From the IMG/VR virus record IMGVR_UViG_3300027861_000035, positions 1 through 58,547 of that record: 58,547 nt of DNA, one strand, 5' to 3'. The notes below the pieces were generated by a model, which worked only from the letters and a program-made list of their open reading frames with translations, was not told where the DNA came from and ran no database searches. Source of the stretch: a virus. Position 1 is the first letter of the stretch. Each line of letters begins with the position of its first letter. The position numbers and the translations under genes are program-made. Below, piece after piece: positions 36,595-45,658 of the stretch.

Positions 36595-38164
36595 TAGTTG
36601 TGTCCTCCTCTGTGTACCCTAAAGAAATTAGAACGGGATGAACTAAATCCTTGTGAGGGTACCTGTTAACATCATCAAAAATTATTATACCATCTTTGAC
36701 CATTTTCTGGTCGAAGTAATGAATAGCTTCTAACACACAAGAAGTTTTATGGTTACCGTCGATTAAAACTAACCTGTACGAATTAAGCATGCTAGGCTCT
36801 TCTTTATAAATAGGAACGCCATCTGCAAAAATTTTATAGAAATCTGAATCAGTTAATTTAAAGTAAAGGTAATCTTGCTTATTCTCATGTGCAAAATTAA
36901 ATAATAGAGATTGAGTGTAATACCCTAACCTATTCGTGTACCCAGGATAATTGGCATTATCTTCTATCCGATGTTGATTCCATTCATAGTCCCAGAAAGA
37001 CATATTACCGTAAGGGTCGATGCCTATATGTATATTCGATTGACCTGCCTTAGCGAACGTCTCCATAACTAGTTTCGAGCTCCCACCTTTATAAACACCT
37101 ACTTCTGCTGTGCCTCCATCCAAGTGTAGGATACTAGTGCAGCATCTTATGGTTTGAGATGCAGTCGGACCATCTGGAAACATACCAGTATGCTTTGAGA
37201 AGTCTTCAATTACAGGGACATTAGAAGCGTTATCATCGAAATCCACAGGGGTAGCTTCTTCAGGTACTGGCTTCCACTCCTTAACCTTTAACTCAGGAAG
37301 AGTATCTTTTAAGGTGCCATACAATTCAAATTTGGCACGTAAAGTATCCTTCTCTTTTTCCGTAAACTTCTTAGTACCCTGAAAAGATTCAGTACTCTTC
37401 TCGTCCAGTAACTCAAAAACTCGCGTATAATCTACCCATACATCTGTGGTTGTGAGGATTTCCCCCTCCCCAGTATCAGTATTGTTTCGAGCGTAATATT
37501 CAAAACCCTGAGAAAGATGCCCATTGACATGCAAGGAGCCATTCCAAACATATACGTAAGTCGGGTCAGCAGCCCCTTCAAGAATGGTATTCCCGTAAAC
37601 CCACTTCTTAACGTCTTGCTGCCATTTAGGGTGAGGGTGTTGAGGCGCTTTAAGGTCTCCTGGATTTCCAAAACCTGAAGACTTTAATAAATTTGTGGAA
37701 ATTATGTTACTACCTTCACAGCTATTACATACAGGTTTAACGGTATCTACTCTATCTTTATCATGCATCCACATCAATTGAATTTCTGGCTTGTAGGCAT
37801 CCCCTCCAGTCTCCTCCAGACGTTTAATGCCTTGAGTTAAGTGCCAAGGGAAATACATATCATCATCATCCCAAATAGCAGTGTATTCGCCATTGCAAAA
37901 CGTTATTGCGCTATTATACACGTCAACTATAGAATCAAACTCCCCCGCATTGATAAGCTTTATATCACTCCTACCACTCAACTCTTCGCTTAGAGTAATA
38001 GGAACCTTATGATTATTAAATATTATAAGCTCTTTATCTTTATAACTTTGATTATCATAATAAGCAACTGCTTTAGAGAGAAACTCAAACCTTCCTTTCG
38101 TAGCACATAAACATGTTACTTTAGGTCGGTGAGTAGGAGGTCCTTTGTATTGATTGTCTTCCAT
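36557..38164 (-). CDS. fused GT2 glycosyltransferase and methyltransferase
   Basis: The protein has 535 residues. Residues 1-260 are a GT-A family 2 glycosyltransferase: V-T-C-L-C-A-T-K-G-R-F near 10 and A-I-W-D-D-D-D-M-Y near 97, the DxD site. Residues about 330-530 are a class I methyltransferase of the methyltransf_24 type: G-T-A-E-V-G-V-Y-K-G-G-S near 350, I-G-I-D-P-Y near 377, V-L-I-D-G-N-H near 480, and D-G-I-I-I-F-D-D near 505. One chain that could attach and then methylate a sugar. Confidence 0.82.
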   Translation of the reverse strand: MEDNQYKGPPTHRPKVTCLCATKGRFEFLSKAVAYYDNQSYKDKELIIFNNHKVPITLSEELSGRSDIKLINAGEFDSIVDVYNSAITFCNGEYTAIWDDDDMYFPWHLTQGIKRLEETGGDAYKPEIQLMWMHDKDRVDTVKPVCNSCEGSNIISTNLLKSSGFGNPGDLKAPQHPHPKWQQDVKKWVYGNTILEGAADPTYVYVWNGSLHVNGHLSQGFEYYARNNTDTGEGEILTTTDVWVDYTRVFELLDEKSTESFQGTKKFTEKEKDTLRAKFELYGTLKDTLPELKVKEWKPVPEEATPVDFDDNASNVPVIEDFSKHTGMFPDGPTASQTIRCCTSILHLDGGTAEVGVYKGGSSKLVMETFAKAGQSNIHIGIDPYGNMSFWDYEWNQHRIEDNANYPGYTNRLGYYTQSLLFNFAHENKQDYLYFKLTDSDFYKIFADGVPIYKEEPSMLNSYRLVLIDGNHKTSCVLEAIHYFDQKMVKDGIIIFDDVNRYPHKDLVHPVLISLGYTEEDTTNDRIAYKCNKLN

Positions 38165-38172
38165 AATAGTAT

Positions 38173-38787
38173 TTAATAGTGTTCTCCTAAAACCTCAGAA
38201 ATAAATTTAGGAGGGTGTTTCAACCCTATCTCTGCGTAAAGAACGAAATCCGATTGCTCGCGTTTATCTTTCCATCCCCCTATACCGTGCCACACCCATC
38301 TCTTTGCTACTAATTGCATGCAATCGATATTGCCATACACAACGGGGTTCCCTGTAAGGACCGTATATTTACTATAATCCCTTTCAGGCTGGTACCCTCT
38401 CCACTGCTGTCCGTGTTTATCAACGTGTGTTATCAGCCCCATCATTTTTACAACAAAGACTAGAACATCATCCGAGTAAGTAGAGAGAACTTCCAGGCAA
38501 TCGGGATGCAGAACGTTGTCTGGGTTAAAATGAATAATGTATTCGCCTTTAGCCTTATTTATACCAAAGTCACGAAGGGAATGACCCCAATCATTATAAC
38601 GCTTCTTAGTGCAGACTACTTCGACTGGGAAATCTTCTTCAGTAAGAAGAGGACCATCATGAATACAAATAATCTCGAAGTCTTTACACGTTTGATTTAG
38701 AATGCTATTAACCCCACGCAAAAAAGTATCATGGTCGATACTTCCCTGGTAATGAGGCATAATAATACTAAATCTAGGAGAGGTCAC
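38173..38787 (-). CDS. GT2-family glycosyltransferase
   Basis: The protein has 204 residues. F-S-I-I-M-P-H-Y-Q-G opens a GT-A fold, with I-N-K-A-K-G-E-Y-I-I-H-F-N-P-D-N near residue 73, where the usual D-x-D is replaced by N-P-D-N. It is shorter than full-length GT2 enzymes. The start is GTG at 38787, overlapping the stop of the membrane protein gene (GTGA). Confidence 0.78.
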   Translation of the reverse strand: MTSPRFSIIMPHYQGSIDHDTFLRGVNSILNQTCKDFEIICIHDGPLLTEEDFPVEVVCTKKRYNDWGHSLRDFGINKAKGEYIIHFNPDNVLHPDCLEVLSTYSDDVLVFVVKMMGLITHVDKHGQQWRGYQPERDYSKYTVLTGNPVVYGNIDCMQLVAKRWVWHGIGGWKDKREQSDFVLYAEIGLKHPPKFISEVLGEHY

Positions 38788-38945
38788 TCCCCACCCCTCA
38801 AGTAAGAATCCTTGTCAAGGGATTTCCTAGCAGTACTACTAGTAGGCACTCGCATAATAACGTGAAACTGTAGGGCTGGGAGAGCGAAGCCTAAAATAAA
38901 GGCTATAAAGCCGATACCCGCTACTATAAAACTAACTGTTTCCAT
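38784..38945 (-). CDS. 53-residue membrane protein within the sugar cluster
   Basis: M-E-T-V-S-F-I-V-A-G-I-G-F-I-A-F then a hydrophobic helix to about residue 31 and a basic tail (R-K-S-L-D-K-D-S-Y-L-R). The frame overlaps both neighbours (14 bases with the glycosyltransferase before it, 4 with the one after), so it is placed as a real operon member. It could anchor the sugar enzymes, but this is inference. Confidence 0.6.
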   Translation of the reverse strand: METVSFIVAGIGFIAFILGFALPALQFHVIMRVPTSSTARKSLDKDSYLRGGE

Positions 38946-40179
38946 CGTCTGTACCTGCATCTTCTTGTTTGTGTTTAAGCGTACCTTCTTTGGCCTTTAT
39001 AATCTCATTATAAAGTTCAATTCTTCCGTATACATTTTTGTTGATATCAAAATGCTTATCGACTACCTTTTTAAGGTTCTGACCCATCTCACGTGTATGT
39101 TTAGGGTCCTTAATACATTTGGTAAGGTACCTAACCCAGTCCTTTTTAGGGTTATCGGAATCAATAAGATACCCTGTATGACCATTAAAGATAGTCTCGT
39201 CATAGCACCCTACATTAGAAGCTACGAGAGGTACGCCATACCTACCACACTCAGCAACCTTAATTTCAGATTTTGAGTCATTGAAGTTATTCATTTGAAG
39301 GGGGGCTATAGCGATATCAATGTTAGTGTACATCTTACCATAATTCTCAGCAGGTAGGGCTCCATACACTTGAAAATTGTGATGTCTAATACCATGACTC
39401 AACATATTTTGATAATTATCCCACACATCTTGTTGCCAGTCAGGCTCAGGCTTACCCGTCTCCTTATTGATAGGCATAGGGGGACGACCATACCAACCCC
39501 AATGTACATTCTCAGGACCTGCTCTAGCGTTTACAGCCATTGCTACTCCAGGGAACTCCTTAACATCCTCTTCATGGTGAATACCTCCAACCCATCCTAT
39601 CCTAGTTAGCTTCTTTCTAGGTGGGGGTAACTTAAGTTCATTCCATGCAGGTAGGTTAAAGTCGATTGCGTTTTTAATAATAACCAAAGCACGACCAACA
39701 TGCTCAGCTATCCTCTCCGCAAACTTTCTCTGGGTAACTGATACAATATCTACCATACCATAAATTCGCTTAGTTAGGTCTGCGAGTTTATTATCTTTAT
39801 AAGCGCCAAACAACCTATGACCTTCATACAAATCAGTAAGCAAGTCATCATTATCGTAATGCGTTAACTTACCTGCAAGCCCTGCGCGGTGCATCAACTC
39901 CAAGGTGTAATTACCTCCGAAGTTATGAATGTTCTGATGGAAAACTACGTCTGCCCATTCAATGTTTTCAGGAGTCCAATCCTTTAAAATAACAGGCTTA
40001 CCATCTTGGTTAGCTTGCATAGCTTCTTTATCCCATCCTAGAGGGTTCATATCCATACGGACTTCAACCTCATCAGAGTGCAACTCCTGCAATTTATTAC
40101 AAGGGAGGATGACACGATAATACGCGCATCCTCCCTCGTTTGCAGGACAAGCTAAAATCTTCAACTTGTCTTTTTTCAT
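38932..40179 (-). CDS. GT4-like glycosyltransferase
   Basis: The protein has 415 residues with a GT-B fold. K-I-L-A-C-P-A-N-E-G-G-C-A-Y-Y-R is the N-terminal loop, H-Y-D-N-D-D-L near residue 107, I-G-W-V-G-G-I-H-H near 195, and I-A-I-A-P-L-Q with S-E-I-K-V-A-E-C-G near 300-320 is the E-x7-E-type nucleotide-sugar site. A related arrangement occurs in many large myophages. Transfers a sugar to a virion, DNA or cell-surface acceptor not identified here. Confidence 0.85.
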   Translation of the reverse strand: MKKDKLKILACPANEGGCAYYRVILPCNKLQELHSDEVEVRMDMNPLGWDKEAMQANQDGKPVILKDWTPENIEWADVVFHQNIHNFGGNYTLELMHRAGLAGKLTHYDNDDLLTDLYEGHRLFGAYKDNKLADLTKRIYGMVDIVSVTQRKFAERIAEHVGRALVIIKNAIDFNLPAWNELKLPPPRKKLTRIGWVGGIHHEEDVKEFPGVAMAVNARAGPENVHWGWYGRPPMPINKETGKPEPDWQQDVWDNYQNMLSHGIRHHNFQVYGALPAENYGKMYTNIDIAIAPLQMNNFNDSKSEIKVAECGRYGVPLVASNVGCYDETIFNGHTGYLIDSDNPKKDWVRYLTKCIKDPKHTREMGQNLKKVVDKHFDINKNVYGRIELYNEIIKAKEGTLKHKQEDAGTDDGNS

Positions 40180-40183
40180 ATTT

Positions 40184-40933
40184 TTAGTCTACTTTAAGGC
40201 TTTTAAGGTTGGATAGAAAATCAGTGTCGTCATCATCCTTGGACTCAGGAGTCCCCTTTCCACTTGGACCACCAGCCACAAGAGTCTCTAGTTCCATTGC
40301 CATCGTCTTAAGGTCATCATACTCAGCAACCTTTACAAGGCCATGAATATCATGAAGCTCATCCATCCATTCTGAAGCCTCTTTTTTAGTACCTGCTTGG
40401 CTCTGTTTAGGTTTAGGCCCAGACTTGTCGTAATTAGGCCACTGCCCTTGAGTATCTTTCACGACCTTGAAATCCCAGCCTTCTTCCAAGCTAGTAATAT
40501 CACCATAATCCTCATCAAAGAAGCAATCGAGAATCTTACCGAAGAGCTTCATACCCATGGAAAGAATCTTTACACTACCGTCTCGGCGGTCTACAACATT
40601 TGTGTAATAACGTTTGCGGGGCTTAATCTGACGAGCGAGGTCTTGAGCCTCATCCTTCATCGGACCTTCCACCTTCCACAATCGAAAATACAAATCACAT
40701 ACAGGGCAGTCGCCGCCTTTTACTCGGGGGCAGTGATGATTTTTATCGTTGATACGGTGAATTGCCGTCTCAGCGTAGAATTCAGAACCCTCTTCTTTAG
40801 GAGGGAGAACACGAATAACCGAAGTACCTTCTTCCATCATGAAGAATTTCTTAAGGAAATCATCGTTACCGCCACCACTTTGGGCTTTCTGAATTTGTTC
40901 GTACTTTTTACGTAGCTCGTCTAAGTTTACCAT
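40184..40933 (-). CDS. T4 gp32-like single-stranded DNA-binding protein
   Basis: The protein has 249 residues. The basic N-terminal helix (L-D-E-L-R-K-K-Y-E-Q-I-Q-K) matches the cooperativity domain. F-F-M-M-E-E-G-T-S-V-I-R-V-L-P is the first OB strand, H-H-C-P-R-V-K-G-G-D-C-P-V-C near residue 67 is the zinc module, and the C-terminus is acidic (D-D-D-D-T-D-F). It coats ssDNA during replication and recombination. A leader of about 70 bases follows a GACTATAACAG box at 41003-41013. Confidence 0.88.
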   Translation of the reverse strand: MVNLDELRKKYEQIQKAQSGGGNDDFLKKFFMMEEGTSVIRVLPPKEEGSEFYAETAIHRINDKNHHCPRVKGGDCPVCDLYFRLWKVEGPMKDEAQDLARQIKPRKRYYTNVVDRRDGSVKILSMGMKLFGKILDCFFDEDYGDITSLEEGWDFKVVKDTQGQWPNYDKSGPKPKQSQAGTKKEASEWMDELHDIHGLVKVAEYDDLKTMAMELETLVAGGPSGKGTPESKDDDDTDFLSNLKSLKVD

Positions 40934-41014
40934 TGTTTTTTTATTGTTGAAATTAGTTTTGAATAGATATCACAAGCCAGAGTGGCGTGCGGTTTCCCTT
41001 CATTCTGTTATAGT

Positions 41015-41467
41015 CTAACTGGTGTAATTATCCCCAATTAATTTGGATTCTGCTCGTTTATTAGCAGATATTTGGACTAGCATATCCTTCTGATGGTCAA
41101 GGGAGTTAAGGATGTTTTTCGCTAAGTAATACTTGTGCGATGCTTCTTGGTAGGCAAGCTGTGCTTTGGCTACTGATTCGCAGGTAATAACGTAGGAGTC
41201 TAAAGCCCTGTCGGTAGCTTTCTTACCCTCCTCTATAAACTCTTGGCGTCTTTCCTCTTTAACACTAGCCTCTTCACGGTCACGCTTAAACCCAAAGTTC
41301 TCCATCTCCCGTTTGGCGTAAGCAAGAACCGCGCCAAAAAATGCGTATACTCCTGTATGAGTAAGAAGTGCCTGCTCTACGCTATGCTCATTGATATTGA
41401 GATACTTTTTAGTTATATCCAAATACGAAGTTTCGAGGCTGTGATACGTGGTTTGAATATCATTCAT
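41015..41467 (-). CDS. 150-residue helical protein
   Basis: Almost entirely helical with long coiled-coil character (K-R-E-M-E-N-F-G-F-K-R-D-R-E-E-A). A-L-L-T-H-T-G-V-Y-A-F-F-G near residue 33 is a recognisable motif in unknown phage proteins next to helicase and SSB genes, so a replication-accessory role is likely. Overlaps the next gene by 8 bases. Confidence 0.55.
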   Translation of the reverse strand: MNDIQTTYHSLETSYLDITKKYLNINEHSVEQALLTHTGVYAFFGAVLAYAKREMENFGFKRDREEASVKEERRQEFIEEGKKATDRALDSYVITCESVAKAQLAYQEASHKYYLAKNILNSLDHQKDMLVQISANKRAESKLIGDNYTS

Positions 41468-41804
41468 GAGGACTAAAAATAAAGGTGAATAGTTCAGGGT
41501 TTAACCCTGCAAATTGCTGTATCATATTTGAAGTTACAGTTGTTAAGTACTCATTACCTAGTGTAGGCATCTCATCATCATCTCCTAGCCCATAACAATC
41601 AAAACCTATATGGCAAATTTCATGAAGTAGAGTTCCTTTGTAATCTTCAGGGCATTGATTGGGGTCAATCGTAAGAAGGCATTTAGGGAAATCAACACAA
41701 CCATAAAGGTTATCCTTAAGAAGACCTTGTTGCTTAATAGTAAATGTTTTGATGCCAGTATAAACAACCATAGGATGTTCTAGCTTAGGGAATTTAGGTG
41801 TCAT
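41460..41804 (-). CDS. small HExxH metallopeptidase-like protein
   Basis: The protein has 114 residues. L-L-H-E-I-C-H-I-G-F near residue 56 is a zinc HExxH motif, and G-N-E-Y-L-T-T-V near 79 supplies a downstream Glu as third ligand, as in gluzincin-like phage proteins. It overlaps the helicase gene by 11 bases. Substrate unknown. Confidence 0.65.
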   Translation of the reverse strand: MTPKFPKLEHPMVVYTGIKTFTIKQQGLLKDNLYGCVDFPKCLLTIDPNQCPEDYKGTLLHEICHIGFDCYGLGDDDEMPTLGNEYLTTVTSNMIQQFAGLNPELFTFIFSPHE

Positions 41805-43086
41805 TTGATGTGGTTTGGGTTATTACTAGTCTAGTATAATCAATAGCGATGGGGGTAATGAATCTTGCCCGACCATTACGAGACTTCATAAGGTAGAGTC
41901 TAGCTAGACCCTCATCGAATTCCTGTTCGGTTTGGTTAATTGAAAAGACTAAATCGCAAACTCGGATTTTTCCATACGAATCAGCAAGCTCCGAGTCTGT
42001 AATAATGCTGACCTTTTTACCTTCTCGATTCGTTTGGGTTGCAGTCCAAACAAGACATTCGTACTCACTAGCACACCCACGAAGTTCTTGTGCGAGGCGT
42101 TCTTGCCCTGCGTACTCCGCCATGTCTTTCTCCGTCTTCATCAACTCAAGGTAATCCATTACAATTACATCAGGAGTAAAATCTTCATAGTTCTTTAACT
42201 GGTTGAGGTAAGCTCGTAGTCCAGTAACAGAAAGCCTCTTGCAGGGAAACTCTTTAATAACAAGACGACCTCGTTCCTCCCACTGCTTTGAAATAGTATC
42301 CAACCGTTCTTCAATGTCGTCTACACGATTCGCCAATTCCTTTTGCTGAATTCTCGTAAAGATACTATCCAATCTTTGAGCAACTCTATCCTCTGCCATT
42401 TCAAGAGAGATGTACAGAACATTATGCCCATCCAATACAGAACGGGCAGCTTGATTTGCCAAGAACAAGGACTTACCTACCCCTGGAGGGGCTACAACCA
42501 TAGCCATCTCTTTATGTGCAAGACCGCCCTCAAGAGCCTCGTTAATACTCTCGAAAGGGGTACGGAACTTAGGAACGATAGCGGCATTATTTAGACGCTC
42601 CCACCTTTCTTTAACATCGGTAAAGTAATCGGTTCCTAGGTCAACGTTTCTATTAACAGAAAACGCATTCCTAACCTCCTCTTCAATAGCTCCAAAATTC
42701 TTTTTCTTTAGGTGGTCAACGGATTTAAGAATAGCATCCTTAACAGCCTGCTCCTTAGCAAACTCCTCTACCTTATCAAGATAGAACTCCTGGTTATCAA
42801 TAGATTTTTCATCAAGCCCATTAATAGCCCCTAACTCGTCTCGGTAATCTCCGAATAACTCATTAGAGGTTAAAGTAGACTTGGTTTCTTCTAGAAGCTG
42901 GTCGTCCGTTGGGAGCTTCTTGTATTGTAGGAAGAAATTGGTGATGACGGTATACATCTTTTGGTGGGACGGGAACTCGAAGTACTCGTCCTTGACCATT
43001 GGCATAATCTGCAAGAGGAAAGCCTCGTCAGATTTTGCCAGATAAATGATACCCCTTTGAATTGAATCTTGAAATTTGTAAGCCAC
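41794..43086 (-). CDS. DnaB-type replicative helicase
   Basis: The protein has 430 residues. An N-terminal helical domain (about 1-150) precedes a RecA-fold motor: Walker A V-A-P-P-G-V-G-K-S near residue 197, H1a L-Y-I-S-L-E-M near 223, Walker B V-I-V-M-D-Y-L-E near 308, H3 W-T-A-T-Q-T-N-R near 345, and the C-terminal R-N-G-R-A loop. The start is GTG, with TATAAT five bases before it (spacer AGGTC). No primase gene is seen in this window. Confidence 0.92.
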   Translation of the reverse strand: MAYKFQDSIQRGIIYLAKSDEAFLLQIMPMVKDEYFEFPSHQKMYTVITNFFLQYKKLPTDDQLLEETKSTLTSNELFGDYRDELGAINGLDEKSIDNQEFYLDKVEEFAKEQAVKDAILKSVDHLKKKNFGAIEEEVRNAFSVNRNVDLGTDYFTDVKERWERLNNAAIVPKFRTPFESINEALEGGLAHKEMAMVVAPPGVGKSLFLANQAARSVLDGHNVLYISLEMAEDRVAQRLDSIFTRIQQKELANRVDDIEERLDTISKQWEERGRLVIKEFPCKRLSVTGLRAYLNQLKNYEDFTPDVIVMDYLELMKTEKDMAEYAGQERLAQELRGCASEYECLVWTATQTNREGKKVSIITDSELADSYGKIRVCDLVFSINQTEQEFDEGLARLYLMKSRNGRARFITPIAIDYTRLVITQTTSNDT

Positions 43087-43092
43087 GACCTA

Positions 43093-43551
43093 TTATAGTC
43101 CCGTCATGTTAATTCCTGACCCCGTACTGCCAAAACCCCCAGAACCCCTAAAAGTCTCTTCCTCTATAAACTCAGCGGCCGTCACCTCTTGAAGGATTGC
43201 GGTAGGCAGTTTAGATAGCACTAGCTGAGCTATACGTTCGCCAGCCTTTACTGTAGTATTAGAGGGGGAAATACACGAAAGGGCAATCTTTACCTCACCA
43301 CGATAATCCGAATCTATGGTGCCTGGAGAGTTAGGTATAACACACCCACGCTTACACATAGAGCTTCGTAACCGTAACTGACCTTCGTACCCTTTAGGGA
43401 TAATGATATGAATACCAGTACCTAGTATTTTTGTGGTACCCGTAGGTATGACAGCATCCTCAGTTATAGCTAAATCGAACCCAGCGGACTCCTCTGTATG
43501 AAACTTAGGAGTAGGATTCTTAGACGTGTTTAAGATTTTTATAAATATCAT
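43093..43551 (-). CDS. dut: dUTP diphosphatase (dUTPase)
   Basis: The protein has 152 residues and is trimeric in the family. Motif I S-A-G-F-D-L-A near residue 22, motif II R-L-R-S-S-M near 61, motif III G-T-I-D-S-D-Y-R-G-E near 80, motif IV G-E-R-I-A-Q-L near 101, and motif V R-G-S-G-G-F-G-S-T-G at the C-terminus are all present. It makes dUMP and keeps uracil out of DNA. TATAAT lies 9 bases before the ATG. Confidence 0.94.
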   Translation of the reverse strand: MIFIKILNTSKNPTPKFHTEESAGFDLAITEDAVIPTGTTKILGTGIHIIIPKGYEGQLRLRSSMCKRGCVIPNSPGTIDSDYRGEVKIALSCISPSNTTVKAGERIAQLVLSKLPTAILQEVTAAEFIEEETFRGSGGFGSTGSGINMTGL

Positions 43552-44045
43552 TAGTCTTCTATTATAGTACTTTTTCGAGCCTTTTCAACACCTTCAACTT
43601 CTTTGCCTACTGATTTTTTAGACACCTCGGCACGGGCTTTAGCTTCTGTATCACTTACGCGATTAAAACCCATATCTTTAGCCCCTTGCTCATCTAGAGT
43701 GTACCCTGCATAGGGTCTTTGAGAGTTATAGTCAGAATGTTCTTCCTCCCCCCCTAAAATGCTATTTTTGGCAGCGGCAATTTCTTTCCTCATCCATTCA
43801 TGCTCCGCATCAGCGCGGTAGGACCTAGTTTGGAACAAGTAACCCCCCTTAACTGAGACATTGGCTACTCCCAAGGAGTAATCTCTTTCAGACCACCCCT
43901 TACACTCACCCTCACCGCATGGAAATCTAATATTACCGCTCTCAGAACGCCCAAACTCTTTTTCAATATCAGCGTAATCAGTAAAGGAAATAATTAATTC
44001 GGTAGCAGTACGACAGTTTAAACAAATATGGTTATAAATAGGCAT
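43551..44045 (-). CDS. zinc-ribbon (FmdB-like) N-terminal protein
   Basis: The protein has 164 residues. M-P-I-Y-N-H-I-C-L-N-C starts an FmdB-type zinc ribbon, completed by C-G-E-G-E-C near residue 44. The remainder is charged and Ala/Glu/Lys-rich. Overlaps the neighbouring genes by one base on each side. Role unknown; such ribbons are common near phage repair genes. Confidence 0.65.
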   Translation of the reverse strand: MPIYNHICLNCRTATELIISFTDYADIEKEFGRSESGNIRFPCGEGECKGWSERDYSLGVANVSVKGGYLFQTRSYRADAEHEWMRKEIAAAKNSILGGEEEHSDYNSQRPYAGYTLDEQGAKDMGFNRVSDTEAKARAEVSKKSVGKEVEGVEKARKSTIIED

Positions 44046-45658
44046 TATAGTTTTTTAACCTTTGAGATGTGGTTCTCCTTAGTAACTTCTAAGATATCCG
44101 ACCAGTCTTCTATAAGAGACGTCAAATTATCGTTATGAGTTATAATAAATAATCTTTTCGTTAAGGTTATTTGTTGTATTAACTCATACAACCCTTTTAT
44201 ACCCTCCTCATCTAGCGAGTCAGCGATTTCGTCAAAGAATACGACATTGGACCTTTCCTTTCCTGTAAGGAGAAGGAGGTCGTTTAGAGCCAGCATGACG
44301 GAAAGGGATAGTTTCTTCTTTTCTCCCCCAGACAACGTACTGAAATAAGAAGTCTTCTTTTTATTGAGGATAGTTTCTTGTAGCAGGTCATCAAATTCTA
44401 TGGAGAAATTACCTTGAGTTAGAAACCCAAGATAGTAATTAGAACGCTCATTGAAGAATGAAAGGATATTACGGATAACATACTTAACTAAACCTTGTTC
44501 TGAGAATGCAGTCTCCCAGAACCTCATAAGGTCGTACTGCTTTTGAGCAGTAGACATATCCTCTATATGCTCTTTACATATCTGCTTCTGAGTCTTGAGT
44601 TGACCTTTTAATATTTCAATTTCCGCTTCAAAAGATTTAACCTTTTCGATAAGGTCGAAATCCTCAAGCTGGATAGGAAGTTTGACTTCTGACAACTCCT
44701 TCCTTATCTTATGAACAAAGGGTAATATGTCCTCCATATCCTCGCCTGATTGCTTAGCGATTTTTTTATCTTCTTGTAACATTTCCCAGATATGGAAAGA
44801 TACTTTATCACAATGTTCGCATTTACCGTTCTCGTATTTTTCAATACGCGCTAAGGCACGTTCCGCAATACCACGAACCTCATTTTTCTTGGAAAGTAGA
44901 CGGTTATACTCTACCTCTAAATCATGGTTCTTGCGCTCTATCTCTTGTATCTCTGAAATGGTATGGCTTTTAACAAAAGCAAGCTTTTCGGGGGTAAGGG
45001 ATTTATCAGCCTCCTTACACATCTTCGTAAGGTCATTTTTACGGTCACGTATAACACCCAATTTAAAGTTAGCATCATCAACTAAGGTGCTGTATACTTT
45101 CTTATCGTTATTGTTCTTTGATTTTATCGCCTTAATGTGTTGCCTCTGCTTAAACAACTCAGAGACGCTTAGAAAGTTCTGGATGATGGTTCTCTTCTCT
45201 TCCGCGCTTGCGGTGAGGAAGTTGGTGGAGTTCCCTTGACCGAAAACTATCGAGGCTAAAAATACGGACGAATTCGTATTAAGGATACTCTCTAGATATT
45301 TTTGAGTTTGATTAACCCCCTCTTTGGTGCAGTTCTCACCGTCAACCCTTACTTTAAGCATGGGAGGCTTTTTAGTCCTCTCAATAACCACGTTATCGTT
45401 AACTCGTATGGTTACTCTGCATTTACCTTTCGTATTAAGATTGCCGAGGCTCTTTTCCGTAGTCTTCCTGATAGTCTTTCCGAATAAAGCAAATGCAACA
45501 GCCTCAATAATGCTACTCTTCCCAGCACCATTTGAAGACTTTGGCTTGGTATCGTTATTAACTCCAACTACACGGACAAGCTCCGAGAAATCCTCGAAGT
45601 CTACCTCTGCTTCTTCAATAGATAAGAAGTTTTCTATTTTTATTGTATTAAGTTTCAT
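44045..45658 (-). CDS. SbcC/Rad50-like subunit (T4 gp46-like)
   Basis: The protein has 537 residues. An ABC-type ATPase of the Mre11-Rad50 class: I-E-N-F-L-S-I near residue 8, Walker A S-S-N-G-A-G-K-S-S near 41, a coiled coil with zinc hook C-E-H-C near 276, signature S-G-G-E-K-K-K-L-S near 450, and Walker B V-V-F-F-D-E-I-A-D-S near 482. It works with the following gene to process DNA ends for recombination-dependent replication. Confidence 0.92.
   Translation of the reverse strand: MKLNTIKIENFLSIEEAEVDFEDFSELVRVVGVNNDTKPKSSNGAGKSSIIEAVAFALFGKTIRKTTEKSLGNLNTKGKCRVTIRVNDNVVIERTKKPPMLKVRVDGENCTKEGVNQTQKYLESILNTNSSVFLASIVFGQGNSTNFLTASAEEKRTIIQNFLSVSELFKQRQHIKAIKSKNNNDKKVYSTLVDDANFKLGVIRDRKNDLTKMCKEADKSLTPEKLAFVKSHTISEIQEIERKNHDLEVEYNRLLSKKNEVRGIAERALARIEKYENGKCEHCDKVSFHIWEMLQEDKKIAKQSGEDMEDILPFVHKIRKELSEVKLPIQLEDFDLIEKVKSFEAEIEILKGQLKTQKQICKEHIEDMSTAQKQYDLMRFWETAFSEQGLVKYVIRNILSFFNERSNYYLGFLTQGNFSIEFDDLLQETILNKKKTSYFSTLSGGEKKKLSLSVMLALNDLLLLTGKERSNVVFFDEIADSLDEEGIKGLYELIQQITLTKRLFIITHNDNLTSLIEDWSDILEVTKENHISKVKKL

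Noticed and set aside
40955-41002. 15-codon ORF after the GACTATAACAG box before the gp32-like gene
   Set aside because: The spacing to its ATG is only three bases and the peptide is unremarkable; the stretch is better read as the leader of the SSB gene.
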